Made by a program: the position numbers and the translations under genes. Shown piece after piece: positions 17,785 to 25,825 of a stretch of 35,458 bases of DNA (position 1 is its first letter; each line of letters starts with the position of its first letter). The notes beneath the pieces were generated by a model. That model searched no databases. It had not been told where the DNA came from and saw nothing but the letters and a program-made list of their open reading frames with translations. Origin of the DNA: a virus; IMG/VR virus record IMGVR_UViG_3300025759_014606, positions 1 to 35,458 of that record; one strand, written 5' to 3'.

Positions 17785-18524
17785 TTTTCAAAACAAAATT
17801 CATCACTGCACATGTGATCAAAGTTGGGTTTATCAAGCGTTGTTCTTTTGTCAATGCACCTAAAAGTAAGATAAGATTTGAAGTCTTTTTTGTTCGCGTA
17901 GTAGATGCTTTGAATGTTCACTTTTTCAAATTCATCTTTACAGTATTTATTAACTCGATTCAAAATGAAGCTGTCAAAGGGCAACGAGTTATTTTCAATA
18001 CAAAACACTGGCTTCGTGAAGGAGATATCGGGAATACAGTTGTAGCCCATTAAAGTGTTTCTATGTAGGAACGAGTCATAAAAAGGGACGCATAATATTA
18101 AATCTTTATCGTCCCAGAACTCTTTCAACAATTCGTAATCTGCTCTGGGGTAATAATAAAAACCCTCTAATGAAGCTTTAGTTGAAATTTTAATTAACCG
18201 TTCGTATCCGGACTTATTTTTAGCAAAAATAATAAATTTGCATGTCTCTTTTAATGCCGACTCTTCTTTCTTTGAGCGGTCATGGCAGACATTTATGCGT
18301 AAGCCAAAATTTAATTTAATTTTATTTTCAGTGGAATTAACATAAGCTTGGAGAAAACCGCTCATGCTGTCTTCCACTAAGTGAAATTCTTTTAAGTCAT
18401 TATCCTTGCATAGTTTTATTATAGAATCAGGCCCGCCCGAAATAACATCGTCAGGTTTTTCTAGAGTAAGAATTGACCTACCTATGCTGTAATGCGATTT
18501 AAAAAATGGTAATACTTCTTCCAC
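17763..18524 (-). CDS. Split PHP domain of DNA polymerase III alpha
   Basis: A 253-residue protein starting with GTG at 18524. It looks like the N-terminal PHP domain of DnaE: FKSHYSIGRS aligns with the HxHSxYS segment, FHLVEDSMSGF with the LTDHxNxxG segment, followed by FAKNKSGYERLIKISTKA and a C-terminal CSDEFCFEKW that fits the end of the domain. The usual metal-binding His residues are replaced, so nuclease activity is unlikely and a structural role is inferred. No intein sequence is present at its end or at the start of the polymerase core. It is the first gene of a unit with the nuclease, exonuclease, GT2 and polymerase core. Confidence 0.75.
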   Translation of the reverse strand: MEEVLPFFKSHYSIGRSILTLEKPDDVISGGPDSIIKLCKDNDLKEFHLVEDSMSGFLQAYVNSTENKIKLNFGLRINVCHDRSKKEESALKETCKFIIFAKNKSGYERLIKISTKASLEGFYYYPRADYELLKEFWDDKDLILCVPFYDSFLHRNTLMGYNCIPDISFTKPVFCIENNSLPFDSFILNRVNKYCKDEFEKVNIQSIYYANKKDFKSYLTFRCIDKRTTLDKPNFDHMCSDEFCFEKWQEKQN

Positions 18525-18532
18525 GAAACTTT

Positions 18533-18561
18533 ATTAAAACACTCTTATAATTTTATGTCAA
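18533..18561 (-). promoter_or_regulatory. Sigma70-like promoter for the polymerase operon, near-leaderless
   Basis: Minus strand: perfect TTGACA (18561-18556), 17-base spacer, TTTAAT (18538-18533), then eight bases to the GTG start at 18524. The -35 box overlaps the upstream gene's TGA stop, the same arrangement as at 9722-9727. Confidence 0.6.
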
Positions 18562-19559
18562 TTCATAAAATCGAAATCGTCATCTTGGCGAGTGTGAGCA
18601 GGGCAACCCCCGTAAGATTGATGTTTTATTTCTCCTTTAGACTCATCTAAGTCCTCTTTGTTAAAAGAGTTTTTTAGTAAATTGCCATCTGCGTCTATTA
18701 AAGAGTAATATTCAAAGTCAAATTTAAAAGGGCAATGCCACATTAAAGTACCGTCCTTCTTGAGTTGCCCTTTATATTTTGCAAAACCGCAATTCAGAGG
18801 GCCGCAAAAGCCTTCGTCTCTTTTTGGCATTGGTTTGGTGGAGGCTAAATTACTTTTCGCATCACTTTCTGTGAAGTTATTGATTATTGTGTATATATGT
18901 TCTAAATAATATTCAAATCCGGAGAGTTGCTCTTTAGTAAACCTTATTTGTTGAGAAGGGCTTTTAGGAAAACGCAAGAACAAGAATTCTACAATAACAT
19001 TTTTTAGTTTAGGCCATATCGTTTGTGCTGCTAATGTATAGGCCATAGCTTGCACGTTTGACTTTAGCTCGTTCTTATTAAATTTACTTTTGCTAGATTT
19101 ATAATCTACAATTTTTAATTTTTTATTATATTCAACTGGCTTATCGATGAATCCTCTAATTTTATATTTTGGGCTTTCGCTTTCCAAAAGGAACTCTTTC
19201 TCTGGTGAATTAACTTCTCCCTTAGCTCCATAAAAATCATTATCAAGCCCAACTAATATCATCTCTTCGCAGAGCAAGTAGTTTTCTTCAGAATAACCCT
19301 CTTCTTTTACTAGAGATTTTTTGACTAAACGTTTTACTGCGGGGGAAGCGTCTAGGGTTTGAGCTTCCATAATTAAATCGAAATGTTTTTTGTGTCTAGC
19401 TTTTACTAAAAGTTCAAAAATTAGGTGGCATACCGTTCCTCTTCTGGCTCCATCATTATTTTCTTGAGGCAGTTTAAGGTGGTAATTGCACCAGTATTTC
19501 CAAGAGCAAGACTCGAAAGTCTTTATCTTAGAGGCCGAAAGTATTTGTTCTTTACTCAT
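18558..19559 (-). CDS. RecB/Cas4-like PD-(D/E)XK exonuclease with probable Fe-S or zinc cluster
   Basis: A 333-residue nuclease. LSASKIKTFESC (C18), RGT..H...E (40-49), GFID (D139), VDYKSSKS (D152, K154) and Q170 are the motifs of the RecB nuclease family. C18 plus C252, C257 and C276 could hold a cluster as in Cas4/AddB. The tail ends in acidic DDDFDF, similar to SSB-type interaction tails. It probably resects DNA ends for recombination, with the RecA-like protein of this window. No CRISPR array or Cas1/2 is present, so a Cas4 adaptation role is not supported. Confidence 0.85.
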   Translation of the reverse strand: MSKEQILSASKIKTFESCSWKYWCNYHLKLPQENNDGARRGTVCHLIFELLVKARHKKHFDLIMEAQTLDASPAVKRLVKKSLVKEEGYSEENYLLCEEMILVGLDNDFYGAKGEVNSPEKEFLLESESPKYKIRGFIDKPVEYNKKLKIVDYKSSKSKFNKNELKSNVQAMAYTLAAQTIWPKLKNVIVEFLFLRFPKSPSQQIRFTKEQLSGFEYYLEHIYTIINNFTESDAKSNLASTKPMPKRDEGFCGPLNCGFAKYKGQLKKDGTLMWHCPFKFDFEYYSLIDADGNLLKNSFNKEDLDESKGEIKHQSYGGCPAHTRQDDDFDFMN

Positions 19560-20164
19560 TATTTAAATGGCATTCCGGAGACCCACAATACTAAGGAGTT
19601 CCTTTTGCCTTTGGTAACGGGATGTACTTTATGTAAACAGAAAGAGGGAAAAAGCAAAATAGAGCCTTTTGATTTATCCGCAACGTACGAGTTTTTGCTA
19701 GTTTTTAATTCAAGTTCTCCTCCCTCGTAGTCTTCTTGATCTGAAAGTTGAACGACAATGCTTATTTTACGCTGAACGCCATACGAGCCGTCTATATCTA
19801 AATGATAATCATAAAAGTCTCCATCTTTTTTTGATGAAGCTTCATAAGTGGTGTATTGACAATCTTCCCAAAACCCAGTTAAGTCAAATTTCCAAAGACT
19901 GTTATTTGCTTCTTCGGTTATAGATAAAAGTCTAGAGTAAATCCATTTATTTGATTCATTTAAAGGGAGCCAAGCAACTGAGCCTTTTCTATTTTCGCCT
20001 TGATCACCTTGTCCGAAAGTTTTAGCTGTCTCGTTTGTGAGTGAATCTCCGGTTTTTTTTATTTTATCTACTTCTTCGTTAGAAAAAACTCCTGTGCCTC
20101 CGTAATAAGTGCAGAAAGAGCGCTCTTCTCCTAATTTAGTGGAATCTATAAAGCAAGTTCTCAT
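19559..20164 (-). CDS. 2OG-Fe(II) oxygenase (PKHD/prolyl 4-hydroxylase superfamily)
   Basis: A 201-residue dioxygenase with H121-L-D123 and the distal LHKVHPVTKG segment (H178 as third iron ligand, R188 for 2-oxoglutarate). The core YEGGELEL and ILLFPS motifs match PKHD-type hydroxylases such as PiuC. It hydroxylates an unknown substrate using O2 and 2-oxoglutarate. It lies between primase and RecB-like nuclease genes, with one- to two-base junctions. It could act on the collagen-like fibre, nucleotides or another protein. Confidence 0.88.
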   Translation of the reverse strand: MRTCFIDSTKLGEERSFCTYYGGTGVFSNEEVDKIKKTGDSLTNETAKTFGQGDQGENRKGSVAWLPLNESNKWIYSRLLSITEEANNSLWKFDLTGFWEDCQYTTYEASSKKDGDFYDYHLDIDGSYGVQRKISIVVQLSDQEDYEGGELELKTSKNSYVADKSKGSILLFPSFCLHKVHPVTKGKRNSLVLWVSGMPFK

Positions 20165-20166
20165 TT

Positions 20167-21045
20167 TTACGATTTTATTTTTTTATACCAATTTTCTATT
20201 TGCTCGCAAGACATTTCCCCAAAATCCTTACCAGAGGCTAGGGCGATTTGTATTTTATCTTCATCAAAATGATTTAAAAGTTTTTTCTTTACTCTTTCTG
20301 CTGCGTTTTTGCCAGCATTAGAGTCGTCGTTATCGAAGGAGATATATATTTTTTTGGGTCGAACCTTAAACAAGAAATTTAGGATGGAGTTATTTACATT
20401 TAGACCAAAGCTTACCATTGTATTCTTAATTCCGCAATCCCATAGTTTGAGCATATCTCCTATGCCTTCAACGAATATTACCTCTTTGCTTTCCATTAGG
20501 TATTTTAAGTTAAAAAATGCTGGATAAACCCATTTTGAAGTGTTGCCTCTATGGAACCATTTTATTTTATGATCGTTAATCGATCTTCCGGTAAATCCTA
20601 CAATTTTTTCTTGATAGTTAAATACGGGGAAAACATATCTGTTTGCCATTTTTCCTGAAGAGACTACGCCGCCTCTAAAAAAAGCTAATGTAGAATCGGA
20701 TATCCCTCTTTTTTCCCAATATTGATGATTAGGTAAAAGTTTAGTAAGCAATGCTTTATTAAAAAATTCTGGGCAATTTAGAGTATCGTAAATTTCAGTT
20801 TTTTCAGAAGCAAGTTGGGTAAAGTTGTGACGCTCTTTTAGCCACTTTTTTGCTTCCTCGAAGTTTACATTTAAAACTTCTTTTACTAAGTAGGCTAAAG
20901 GGCCTCCGGAATTAGTTTTATAATTGTACCAATTACCAGTTTTCTTATCTATTGTTAAATGAAGTTTTTGACCATAACGAAAGTTACGGTTGTAGTCTTT
21001 CAATCCTTTTAACCCAAGGTCTCCGAGTACTTCTTTGACATTCAT
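20167..21045 (-). CDS. DnaG-type primase (Toprim), lacking zinc-finger cysteines
   Basis: A 292-residue primase. The N-terminal segment (TIDKKTGNWYNY...GGPLAYLV) occupies the place of the DnaG zinc-binding domain but has no cysteines. The catalytic part follows: KRGISDSTLAFF, FPVFNYQEKIVGFTGR, and the Toprim motifs FVEGIGDML and SFDNDDSNAGKNA, whose Glu and Asp residues bind metal. It should synthesise RNA primers for lagging-strand replication with the helicase encoded one base upstream. It is much shorter than bacterial DnaG (about 580 residues) and lacks a helicase-interaction domain. Confidence 0.85.
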   Translation of the reverse strand: MNVKEVLGDLGLKGLKDYNRNFRYGQKLHLTIDKKTGNWYNYKTNSGGPLAYLVKEVLNVNFEEAKKWLKERHNFTQLASEKTEIYDTLNCPEFFNKALLTKLLPNHQYWEKRGISDSTLAFFRGGVVSSGKMANRYVFPVFNYQEKIVGFTGRSINDHKIKWFHRGNTSKWVYPAFFNLKYLMESKEVIFVEGIGDMLKLWDCGIKNTMVSFGLNVNNSILNFLFKVRPKKIYISFDNDDSNAGKNAAERVKKKLLNHFDEDKIQIALASGKDFGEMSCEQIENWYKKIKS

Positions 21046-21046
21046 T

Positions 21047-22606
21047 CTAAATAAGCTCCTCTTCGTCAGCGGGATTCATGTCATCCAACATTAGTCTGTT
21101 TTCCGCGTGAGTGGTAATTTCTCTTAAAGTACCTTTCTCTCTGATTTCAAAGTTATTGTAATGAAGGTTGAAATAATTTCTGTCTAGCCTATATGTACCA
21201 TTAGGCATGAGGCGAGATACTAAATCCAACGCTCCGGGCGCATTTTCACCTTGGCTGCGCCCTTTAAACACGATCATTTTATGCGTTCCAAATCTTAACT
21301 GATTGAATCCTATCGTATTTATATTTTGGAAGACATCCTCTGCCTCTTCAGCGGTAATGCCTTCATCAAGCACAATTTCGTCAGGAGTTTTTATTCTAAT
21401 TTCAGCAATAAAAGAGGCGTATCTTTGTATTCGGTCAGAGTCTGCAATGATTGTGCTGTCATCAGTAACTTCGGTTGATGACCTGTTGAAAGAATCACCT
21501 TTTCTGTTAGCTTGAATGGCCGTTAGCAATATAGCATTAATTTTAGTGCATATTTTATCGAGATGATCTATTAGTTCTCCAAGAGCTTGATGTTCGGCCC
21601 AGTTATTCTTGAGCATCTTAGAGTTACATTTTAAGTAATCAAAAGTTACTACGCAGGGGTTTCCTTCTCCTACTTCATTGTAGTACCACTCTAAAATTAT
21701 TTGCCTTATTTCCTCAATACCTTCTTCCGGTATGTGTTTAATATACAAAGGCATATCTTCATTTATTTTCTCTACCTCTTCGTCAAACTTTAAAGAAAGT
21801 TCTGGATTAAATTTAACTTTGCCAGTTCTAATGGCGTAATTAGGAATTTTAGTTTCCATCGCGAAGAATCGGTCTTTTACGAATTCTTCAGCCATTTCAG
21901 TGTCAAGAATTAAAGTGGGTAAGTTGTGGTCTTTACATAGGTGATTAGAAAAGTAATGTAAAATGGTACTTTTTCCGATGCCACCTCTTCCTACGAAAAC
22001 ATATGTCATTTTAGGTTCAAAGCCACCGTACATAGTGTTAAACGTAGGGAATGGCGTAGCGTAGCCCATTAGCTCCACGGGATTATCAACTCTATCTCTT
22101 AGCGTTTTCTTATACCCTGAATAGATTTTTTTAGGACGAGTATCTTCGTCACTAGGTAAGATTATTTCATTACTAATTTCTTGTAATTCTTGAATTGTTT
22201 GAGCTTTGTCATCCCCAGAAGCTGAAGAGTAAATTTTAGTTTGGATTTTAGAAATTTTATCTTCTGCTTTGCGTAAAACATGATTAAAAGAAAGGTCATT
22301 AACTAGTTCTTTGGCTCCTTCGGGGGAAATTTTGAAAAGATCAATATTATTAATGTAATCTTTTATGTTTACACCGTCTTTATCAAAGACTCCTGCTTCA
22401 ATACATTTTTCACCGATAACAACAGGGTCAGTGGAGCCTCCGTTTAAAACTTGAATTTTAAAAACGTCAAAAATTTGTTTATGAGTGGGGTGATGAAAAC
22501 TCTCTCGATTAATCCAAGATTGATTTTCTATATAAATTTTAGGATGTTTTAATAGCGAGTAAAGCGTTTCCCTTTCTAGTTCACTTCTGTATAGTTTGCT
22601 GCTCAT
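21047..22606 (-). CDS. dnaB: Replicative DNA helicase, DnaB family
   Basis: A 519-residue RecA-fold helicase. The N-terminal domain (about 1-150, opening SELERETLYSLLKHP) matches the DnaB N-terminal helical domain. Walker A is GRGGIGKST (206-214), Walker B lies near VVTFDYLK, and a later AIQANRKGDS corresponds to the Q-N-R sensor motif. It unwinds DNA ahead of the fork and recruits primase, which is the next gene. The acidic C-terminus (PADEEELI) is a likely contact tail. Confidence 0.92.
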   Translation of the reverse strand: MSSKLYRSELERETLYSLLKHPKIYIENQSWINRESFHHPTHKQIFDVFKIQVLNGGSTDPVVIGEKCIEAGVFDKDGVNIKDYINNIDLFKISPEGAKELVNDLSFNHVLRKAEDKISKIQTKIYSSASGDDKAQTIQELQEISNEIILPSDEDTRPKKIYSGYKKTLRDRVDNPVELMGYATPFPTFNTMYGGFEPKMTYVFVGRGGIGKSTILHYFSNHLCKDHNLPTLILDTEMAEEFVKDRFFAMETKIPNYAIRTGKVKFNPELSLKFDEEVEKINEDMPLYIKHIPEEGIEEIRQIILEWYYNEVGEGNPCVVTFDYLKCNSKMLKNNWAEHQALGELIDHLDKICTKINAILLTAIQANRKGDSFNRSSTEVTDDSTIIADSDRIQRYASFIAEIRIKTPDEIVLDEGITAEEAEDVFQNINTIGFNQLRFGTHKMIVFKGRSQGENAPGALDLVSRLMPNGTYRLDRNYFNLHYNNFEIREKGTLREITTHAENRLMLDDMNPADEEELI

Positions 22607-22607
22607 A

Positions 22608-23903
22608 TTAAGGTAAATTTAAAAACGACACCAAGACATAGCGTGTTCCGCTAGAGATGGGTTTGGCTCCGTGCCTGTGGGAAATCATTCCGGGGTGGAG
22701 AGACATTTCGCCAGTTTTACCAATTATGGTTTTTTGTTGGCGATAAAAGAAGGTTCCACCTCCTTCAAAATCCTCATTCAAAGTAAGCACCGAGCTTAAC
22801 ACGCTTTGGTCATGATGTAAAGACAAAAATCCTTGCTTCTCCATAGAATATTTAATAATAAAATTCTCGGCATTTAATTTTAACCATCTTCCCCCGTCTA
22901 ATTTGTAGTAGTGAGCTGCTAATGGGTAAAGAAATTCCGACAAGACTTTTCTATAAATTTCATCAAACCCTAAAGACGAAAGCAATACATCGTGAGTGGG
23001 GTAATAGTCATGTCTACCTTCAGTCCATTTATTAGCCTCTTCGGCCATTTCTATTAATTCCTCGCAAAATTTATTAGTAAATATTGGGAAGTGAGCTACA
23101 TCTGCGACAGGCTCTTCTACGATTAAGTCGTAATCTTTTGCTAGCATGGCAGGATTTATATACCTACTTTTCCATTCATCCCAGTTGGAAATGTTTTTTA
23201 TTTGTGAGGGAGGACTTACTATTTTTTCTAAATTTTCTGTAGAGCTTACCGTGTTGGTGCTAGATTGACCTATGTAGTCCTCTTTAAATGAAAATGCTTT
23301 GGTGTCTTTCCAAATAAAATTTAAATCTTGTCTAGGGTGATCGCAGAAAGTAGCGGGAATAAACTCATCAACTGGCATTATTTTATTTTCAAAAGAAAAT
23401 TGTAATAAATTTTTAATCCCAGAATCCGATAGCATGTAAGCGTGTAGATTGTAAGAGTATCCGGGAATCACTAAATTATTAGATACTTCACTTTGGTCTT
23501 CTTTTATCTTATTCCTGCCTAAGTAACAAAAGTCCCAATCATTCTGATCAAGTTCATTTATTAAATTTGGATCGATTTGCTTTATAGGTTTAAAGTCTTC
23601 TTCTAAAATAATAATTTTTTTATAATTTAAAGAATATGCATGTTTCCAGATTGATAAATGAGACAAAGCGCAGCCAATTTCTCCGGGTTTCATGTCTCTA
23701 TTCCACCAAGAGTTATCTGAATTTTCCAACTTCCAGTTAAATAAACTCCACTGAAAATCAACCTTCGGATCAAAGCCGTTAACAGCTTTAAACAACACTA
23801 ATTGCTGAGAGTCTATTTTAAGAGAATTTACTCTTTCTATAATTTCCTCTCTTTTTTTAACGAGGTTTTCTTCTAAAGCTATTACATATATGCAATCAAT
23901 CAT
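22608..23903 (-). CDS. Bifunctional GT25 glycosyltransferase / PLOD-like collagen lysyl hydroxylase
   Basis: A 431-residue two-domain enzyme. Residues 1-200 are GT25 (the LPS and collagen galactosyltransferase family): CIYVIALEE, PGEIGCALSHLSIW, then ILEEDF (E101-E102-D103) as the metal site. Residues 265-431 are a 2OG-Fe(II) oxygenase strikingly like procollagen lysyl hydroxylase (PLOD): FIIKYS, H363-H-D365, DFEGGGTFF, LHPG, then SHRHGAK with H411 as ligand and SGTRYVLVSF with R421 for 2-oxoglutarate. From recalled family knowledge the spacing between the distal His and Arg (10 residues) equals that of PLOD. Mimivirus L230 also joins these two activities. The predicted reaction is hydroxylation and glycosylation of lysine in X-K-G triplets. 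Its stop-side neighbour is dnaB, and its ATG overlaps the stop of the upstream nuclease gene (ATGA). Confidence 0.85.
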   Translation of the reverse strand: MIDCIYVIALEENLVKKREEIIERVNSLKIDSQQLVLFKAVNGFDPKVDFQWSLFNWKLENSDNSWWNRDMKPGEIGCALSHLSIWKHAYSLNYKKIIILEEDFKPIKQIDPNLINELDQNDWDFCYLGRNKIKEDQSEVSNNLVIPGYSYNLHAYMLSDSGIKNLLQFSFENKIMPVDEFIPATFCDHPRQDLNFIWKDTKAFSFKEDYIGQSSTNTVSSTENLEKIVSPPSQIKNISNWDEWKSRYINPAMLAKDYDLIVEEPVADVAHFPIFTNKFCEELIEMAEEANKWTEGRHDYYPTHDVLLSSLGFDEIYRKVLSEFLYPLAAHYYKLDGGRWLKLNAENFIIKYSMEKQGFLSLHHDQSVLSSVLTLNEDFEGGGTFFYRQQKTIIGKTGEMSLHPGMISHRHGAKPISSGTRYVLVSFLNLP

Positions 23904-24316
23904 AATGTTATACCAAATTTACTTTTAAAAAACTCTTTTGAGATATTTTTAACTTCGGCCTCTTCTATTTCAACTAATGTGAAATCATTTTTTTCTAGCC
24001 ATTCGCTTTTTTCCATGTCTCTTTTTATAGATTTAAGGTAATTGGCTCTGGAATTTGCATGAAAAAATTTATTAAAAGAATTATGTTGTCCTCCGTTTAC
24101 CTCTATGGCTATTTTTTTTGTAGCATTAAGAATGTCTACTTTCATTTTAGTGCCATAAACGGGAAATTCTTCATAAACCATTTGGGTTTTCCAAAAGGTC
24201 TTAAGAAATTGCTTTACTGAAAATTGTATTTTAGAGCGAGATTTACCGTCCCAATCTATTAGATATGGTCTAACATTTTTCTTTTGTAGTTTCCCGTATA
24301 TATTATAAAGTCTCAT
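23900..24316 (-). CDS. Vsr/DUF559-like endonuclease
   Basis: A 138-residue protein with KVDIL (D61), IAIEVNGGQH (E72 with N74, H78) and a D100-containing helix. This resembles the compact Vsr/DUF559 branch of PD-(D/E)XK nucleases, where the third motif is E-x-D/N-G rather than ExK. It overlaps both the RecA-like gene and the GT25 gene by ATGA-type junctions. Likely a nick-making or repair enzyme; the substrate is unknown. Confidence 0.65.
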   Translation of the reverse strand: MRLYNIYGKLQKKNVRPYLIDWDGKSRSKIQFSVKQFLKTFWKTQMVYEEFPVYGTKMKVDILNATKKIAIEVNGGQHNSFNKFFHANSRANYLKSIKRDMEKSEWLEKNDFTLVEIEEAEVKNISKEFFKSKFGITL

Positions 24317-25401
24317 GACTTTTTTAGGACTTCTCTAAATTTGTTAAAAATATATTTACCTATCTTATCATTTTCTTCAAAGTACTTTCTAAGATTATCA
24401 AAACCTTGATGTTGGTTTTTCATTTCTTCTCCCGTTTCTTTTTTTACTTCCTCTATAAGCTCTTCAGATATGGATACCCATGCGCCACTTTTCTTAGCCA
24501 TATCAAATTGTAACATCATATCAGCTACTTCGGCTTCTACCCATATACTTTTACCTTCTTTTCTGCCGTACTTGATGGGATATTTAACTATCACTCCAGT
24601 TTTTTCATTAGGGGTTTTCTTGAATATAACCTTGCACCAGTGGCCTATTGGAGTTTTTCCATCTTTGTCAAAAATGATATCGGCTTTATACCTTTCTTGG
24701 AACTCTAGAATCCAATCGCTATAATGCAAAAGAGCATTACCTCCTGAAGCGTTAGTGACTCTAGCGTCAGACTTTTCATAAGGATTTATAGAAACCTTAG
24801 ATCGAACTTGAGAGATTAAATAACATACATGACCTTTAGATGTCATTGATAAAGCCATTTTTCTAAGGAAGTCGGAGCTTAGAAGCGCTCCTCCAGCAAC
24901 TTTATTAGCTTCTTCGGGCGATTTTTCTAAATCAGCTTTAGGCACTAAGGAATCCATAGAATCAATAATGAACATATATTTTCTTTTAGTATCATTATTG
25001 TGGACAAGCTCTCTTAATAAGTTGATGACGGATTCGTAGGTATTACTTTTATAAACAAACCATTTCTTTTTATCGGTGTCGAGGCCAGCTCTGGAAATCA
25101 TTTCTTCCGTCAAACGACCTTCAGACTTTATGTATATAACTTTGCTATTCTCCTGTTTTTGGAAGTTCTTTGCAAAAGACAAGGCGCATGAAGTTTTACC
25201 TCCCTCAGTTATTCCGGAGGCTCTTATAATGCCGGGTCCTATACCTCCGCCCATTTCAATATCTAGTAATAGACTTCCACTGGACACTGCATAACTTCTT
25301 TCTTCTTCAAAGTTATAATGATCTCCTTTGTTATTCTCTAGATAAGCTTCTATTTGCTCTTCTGGAGTTAATACAGATTCGCTACTTTTTTTTCTTTTCA
25401 T
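24313..25401 (-). CDS. recA: RecA-family recombinase
   Basis: Using ATG at 25401 (MKRKK) gives 362 residues. An in-frame ATG at 25503 would overlap the upstream gene by over 120 bases, with a non-conserved N-terminus, so the internal start is preferred. GITEGGKTS (63-71) is Walker A, YIKSEG holds the catalytic Glu, MFIIDSMDSL is Walker B, and ASGGNALLHYSD is the RecA signature near GGNALKFY. It should form filaments on ssDNA and drive strand exchange in phage recombination, with the RecB-like nuclease and possible SSB. The Walker A differs from the bacterial GPESSGKTT consensus. Confidence 0.88.
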   Translation of the reverse strand: MKRKKSSESVLTPEEQIEAYLENNKGDHYNFEEERSYAVSSGSLLLDIEMGGGIGPGIIRASGITEGGKTSCALSFAKNFQKQENSKVIYIKSEGRLTEEMISRAGLDTDKKKWFVYKSNTYESVINLLRELVHNNDTKRKYMFIIDSMDSLVPKADLEKSPEEANKVAGGALLSSDFLRKMALSMTSKGHVCYLISQVRSKVSINPYEKSDARVTNASGGNALLHYSDWILEFQERYKADIIFDKDGKTPIGHWCKVIFKKTPNEKTGVIVKYPIKYGRKEGKSIWVEAEVADMMLQFDMAKKSGAWVSISEELIEEVKKETGEEMKNQHQGFDNLRKYFEENDKIGKYIFNKFREVLKKS

Positions 25402-25825
25402 CTTTAAAAAAATTAAATTTACTATTGTTGGGGGCTTTATATTTTGATATTTTTTCGTTCTTTGGTATAGTGTAATCGTATTTCTTTTCAGGGTTAAAAT
25501 CAATTTTCTTAAGTACTAAAAATTTATAGTACTCATTTTTAATTTCGTTTTTAACCGCAGACTTGCGAAAATAAGCTAAACTAGGAATTGGAAAGGGTAA
25601 GCTAAATTGAAGCCAAAAATCAAATTTAAATTCTTTATAATCTTCAGTTATTATCTTTTTAGCTAGACCTTTTTCTCTAATCCACTCTTTATTTGTGAAG
25701 TCTTTCGCTTGGGGAATGAAATTCCAGATCAAAAATTCACCTTGATTTCGGATATTAGGCTTTTGTCCTTTATTATTGTAAAGTAATTTATTTAGAGAAA
25801 ATTTAGGACGCTTTTTGGATTTCAT
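25382..25825 (-). CDS. Hypothetical basic protein
   Basis: A 147-residue Lys-rich protein that I do not recognise. It is aromatic-rich in the middle (FDFWLQFSLPFPIP) and ends in a Lys run. It overlaps the gmd stop by 23 bases and the RecA start by 20, so it belongs to the same transcript. No catalytic motif is evident. Confidence 0.6.
   Translation of the reverse strand: MKSKKRPKFSLNKLLYNNKGQKPNIRNQGEFLIWNFIPQAKDFTNKEWIREKGLAKKIITEDYKEFKFDFWLQFSLPFPIPSLAYFRKSAVKNEIKNEYYKFLVLKKIDFNPEKKYDYTIPKNEKISKYKAPNNSKFNFFKDEKKKK

Noticed and set aside
13382-18524. Split intein explaining the two polymerase halves
   Set aside because: No intein N- or C-terminal motifs at the end of the PHP protein or the start of the core.
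18558-19559. Cas4 as part of a CRISPR system
   Set aside because: No array, Cas1, Cas2 or effector in the window; RecB-type phage end-processing is the simpler reading.
24313-25503. RecA-like gene starting at ATG 25503
   Set aside because: It would overlap the upstream gene by more than 120 bases with a non-conserved N-terminus; ATG 25401 is a better start.
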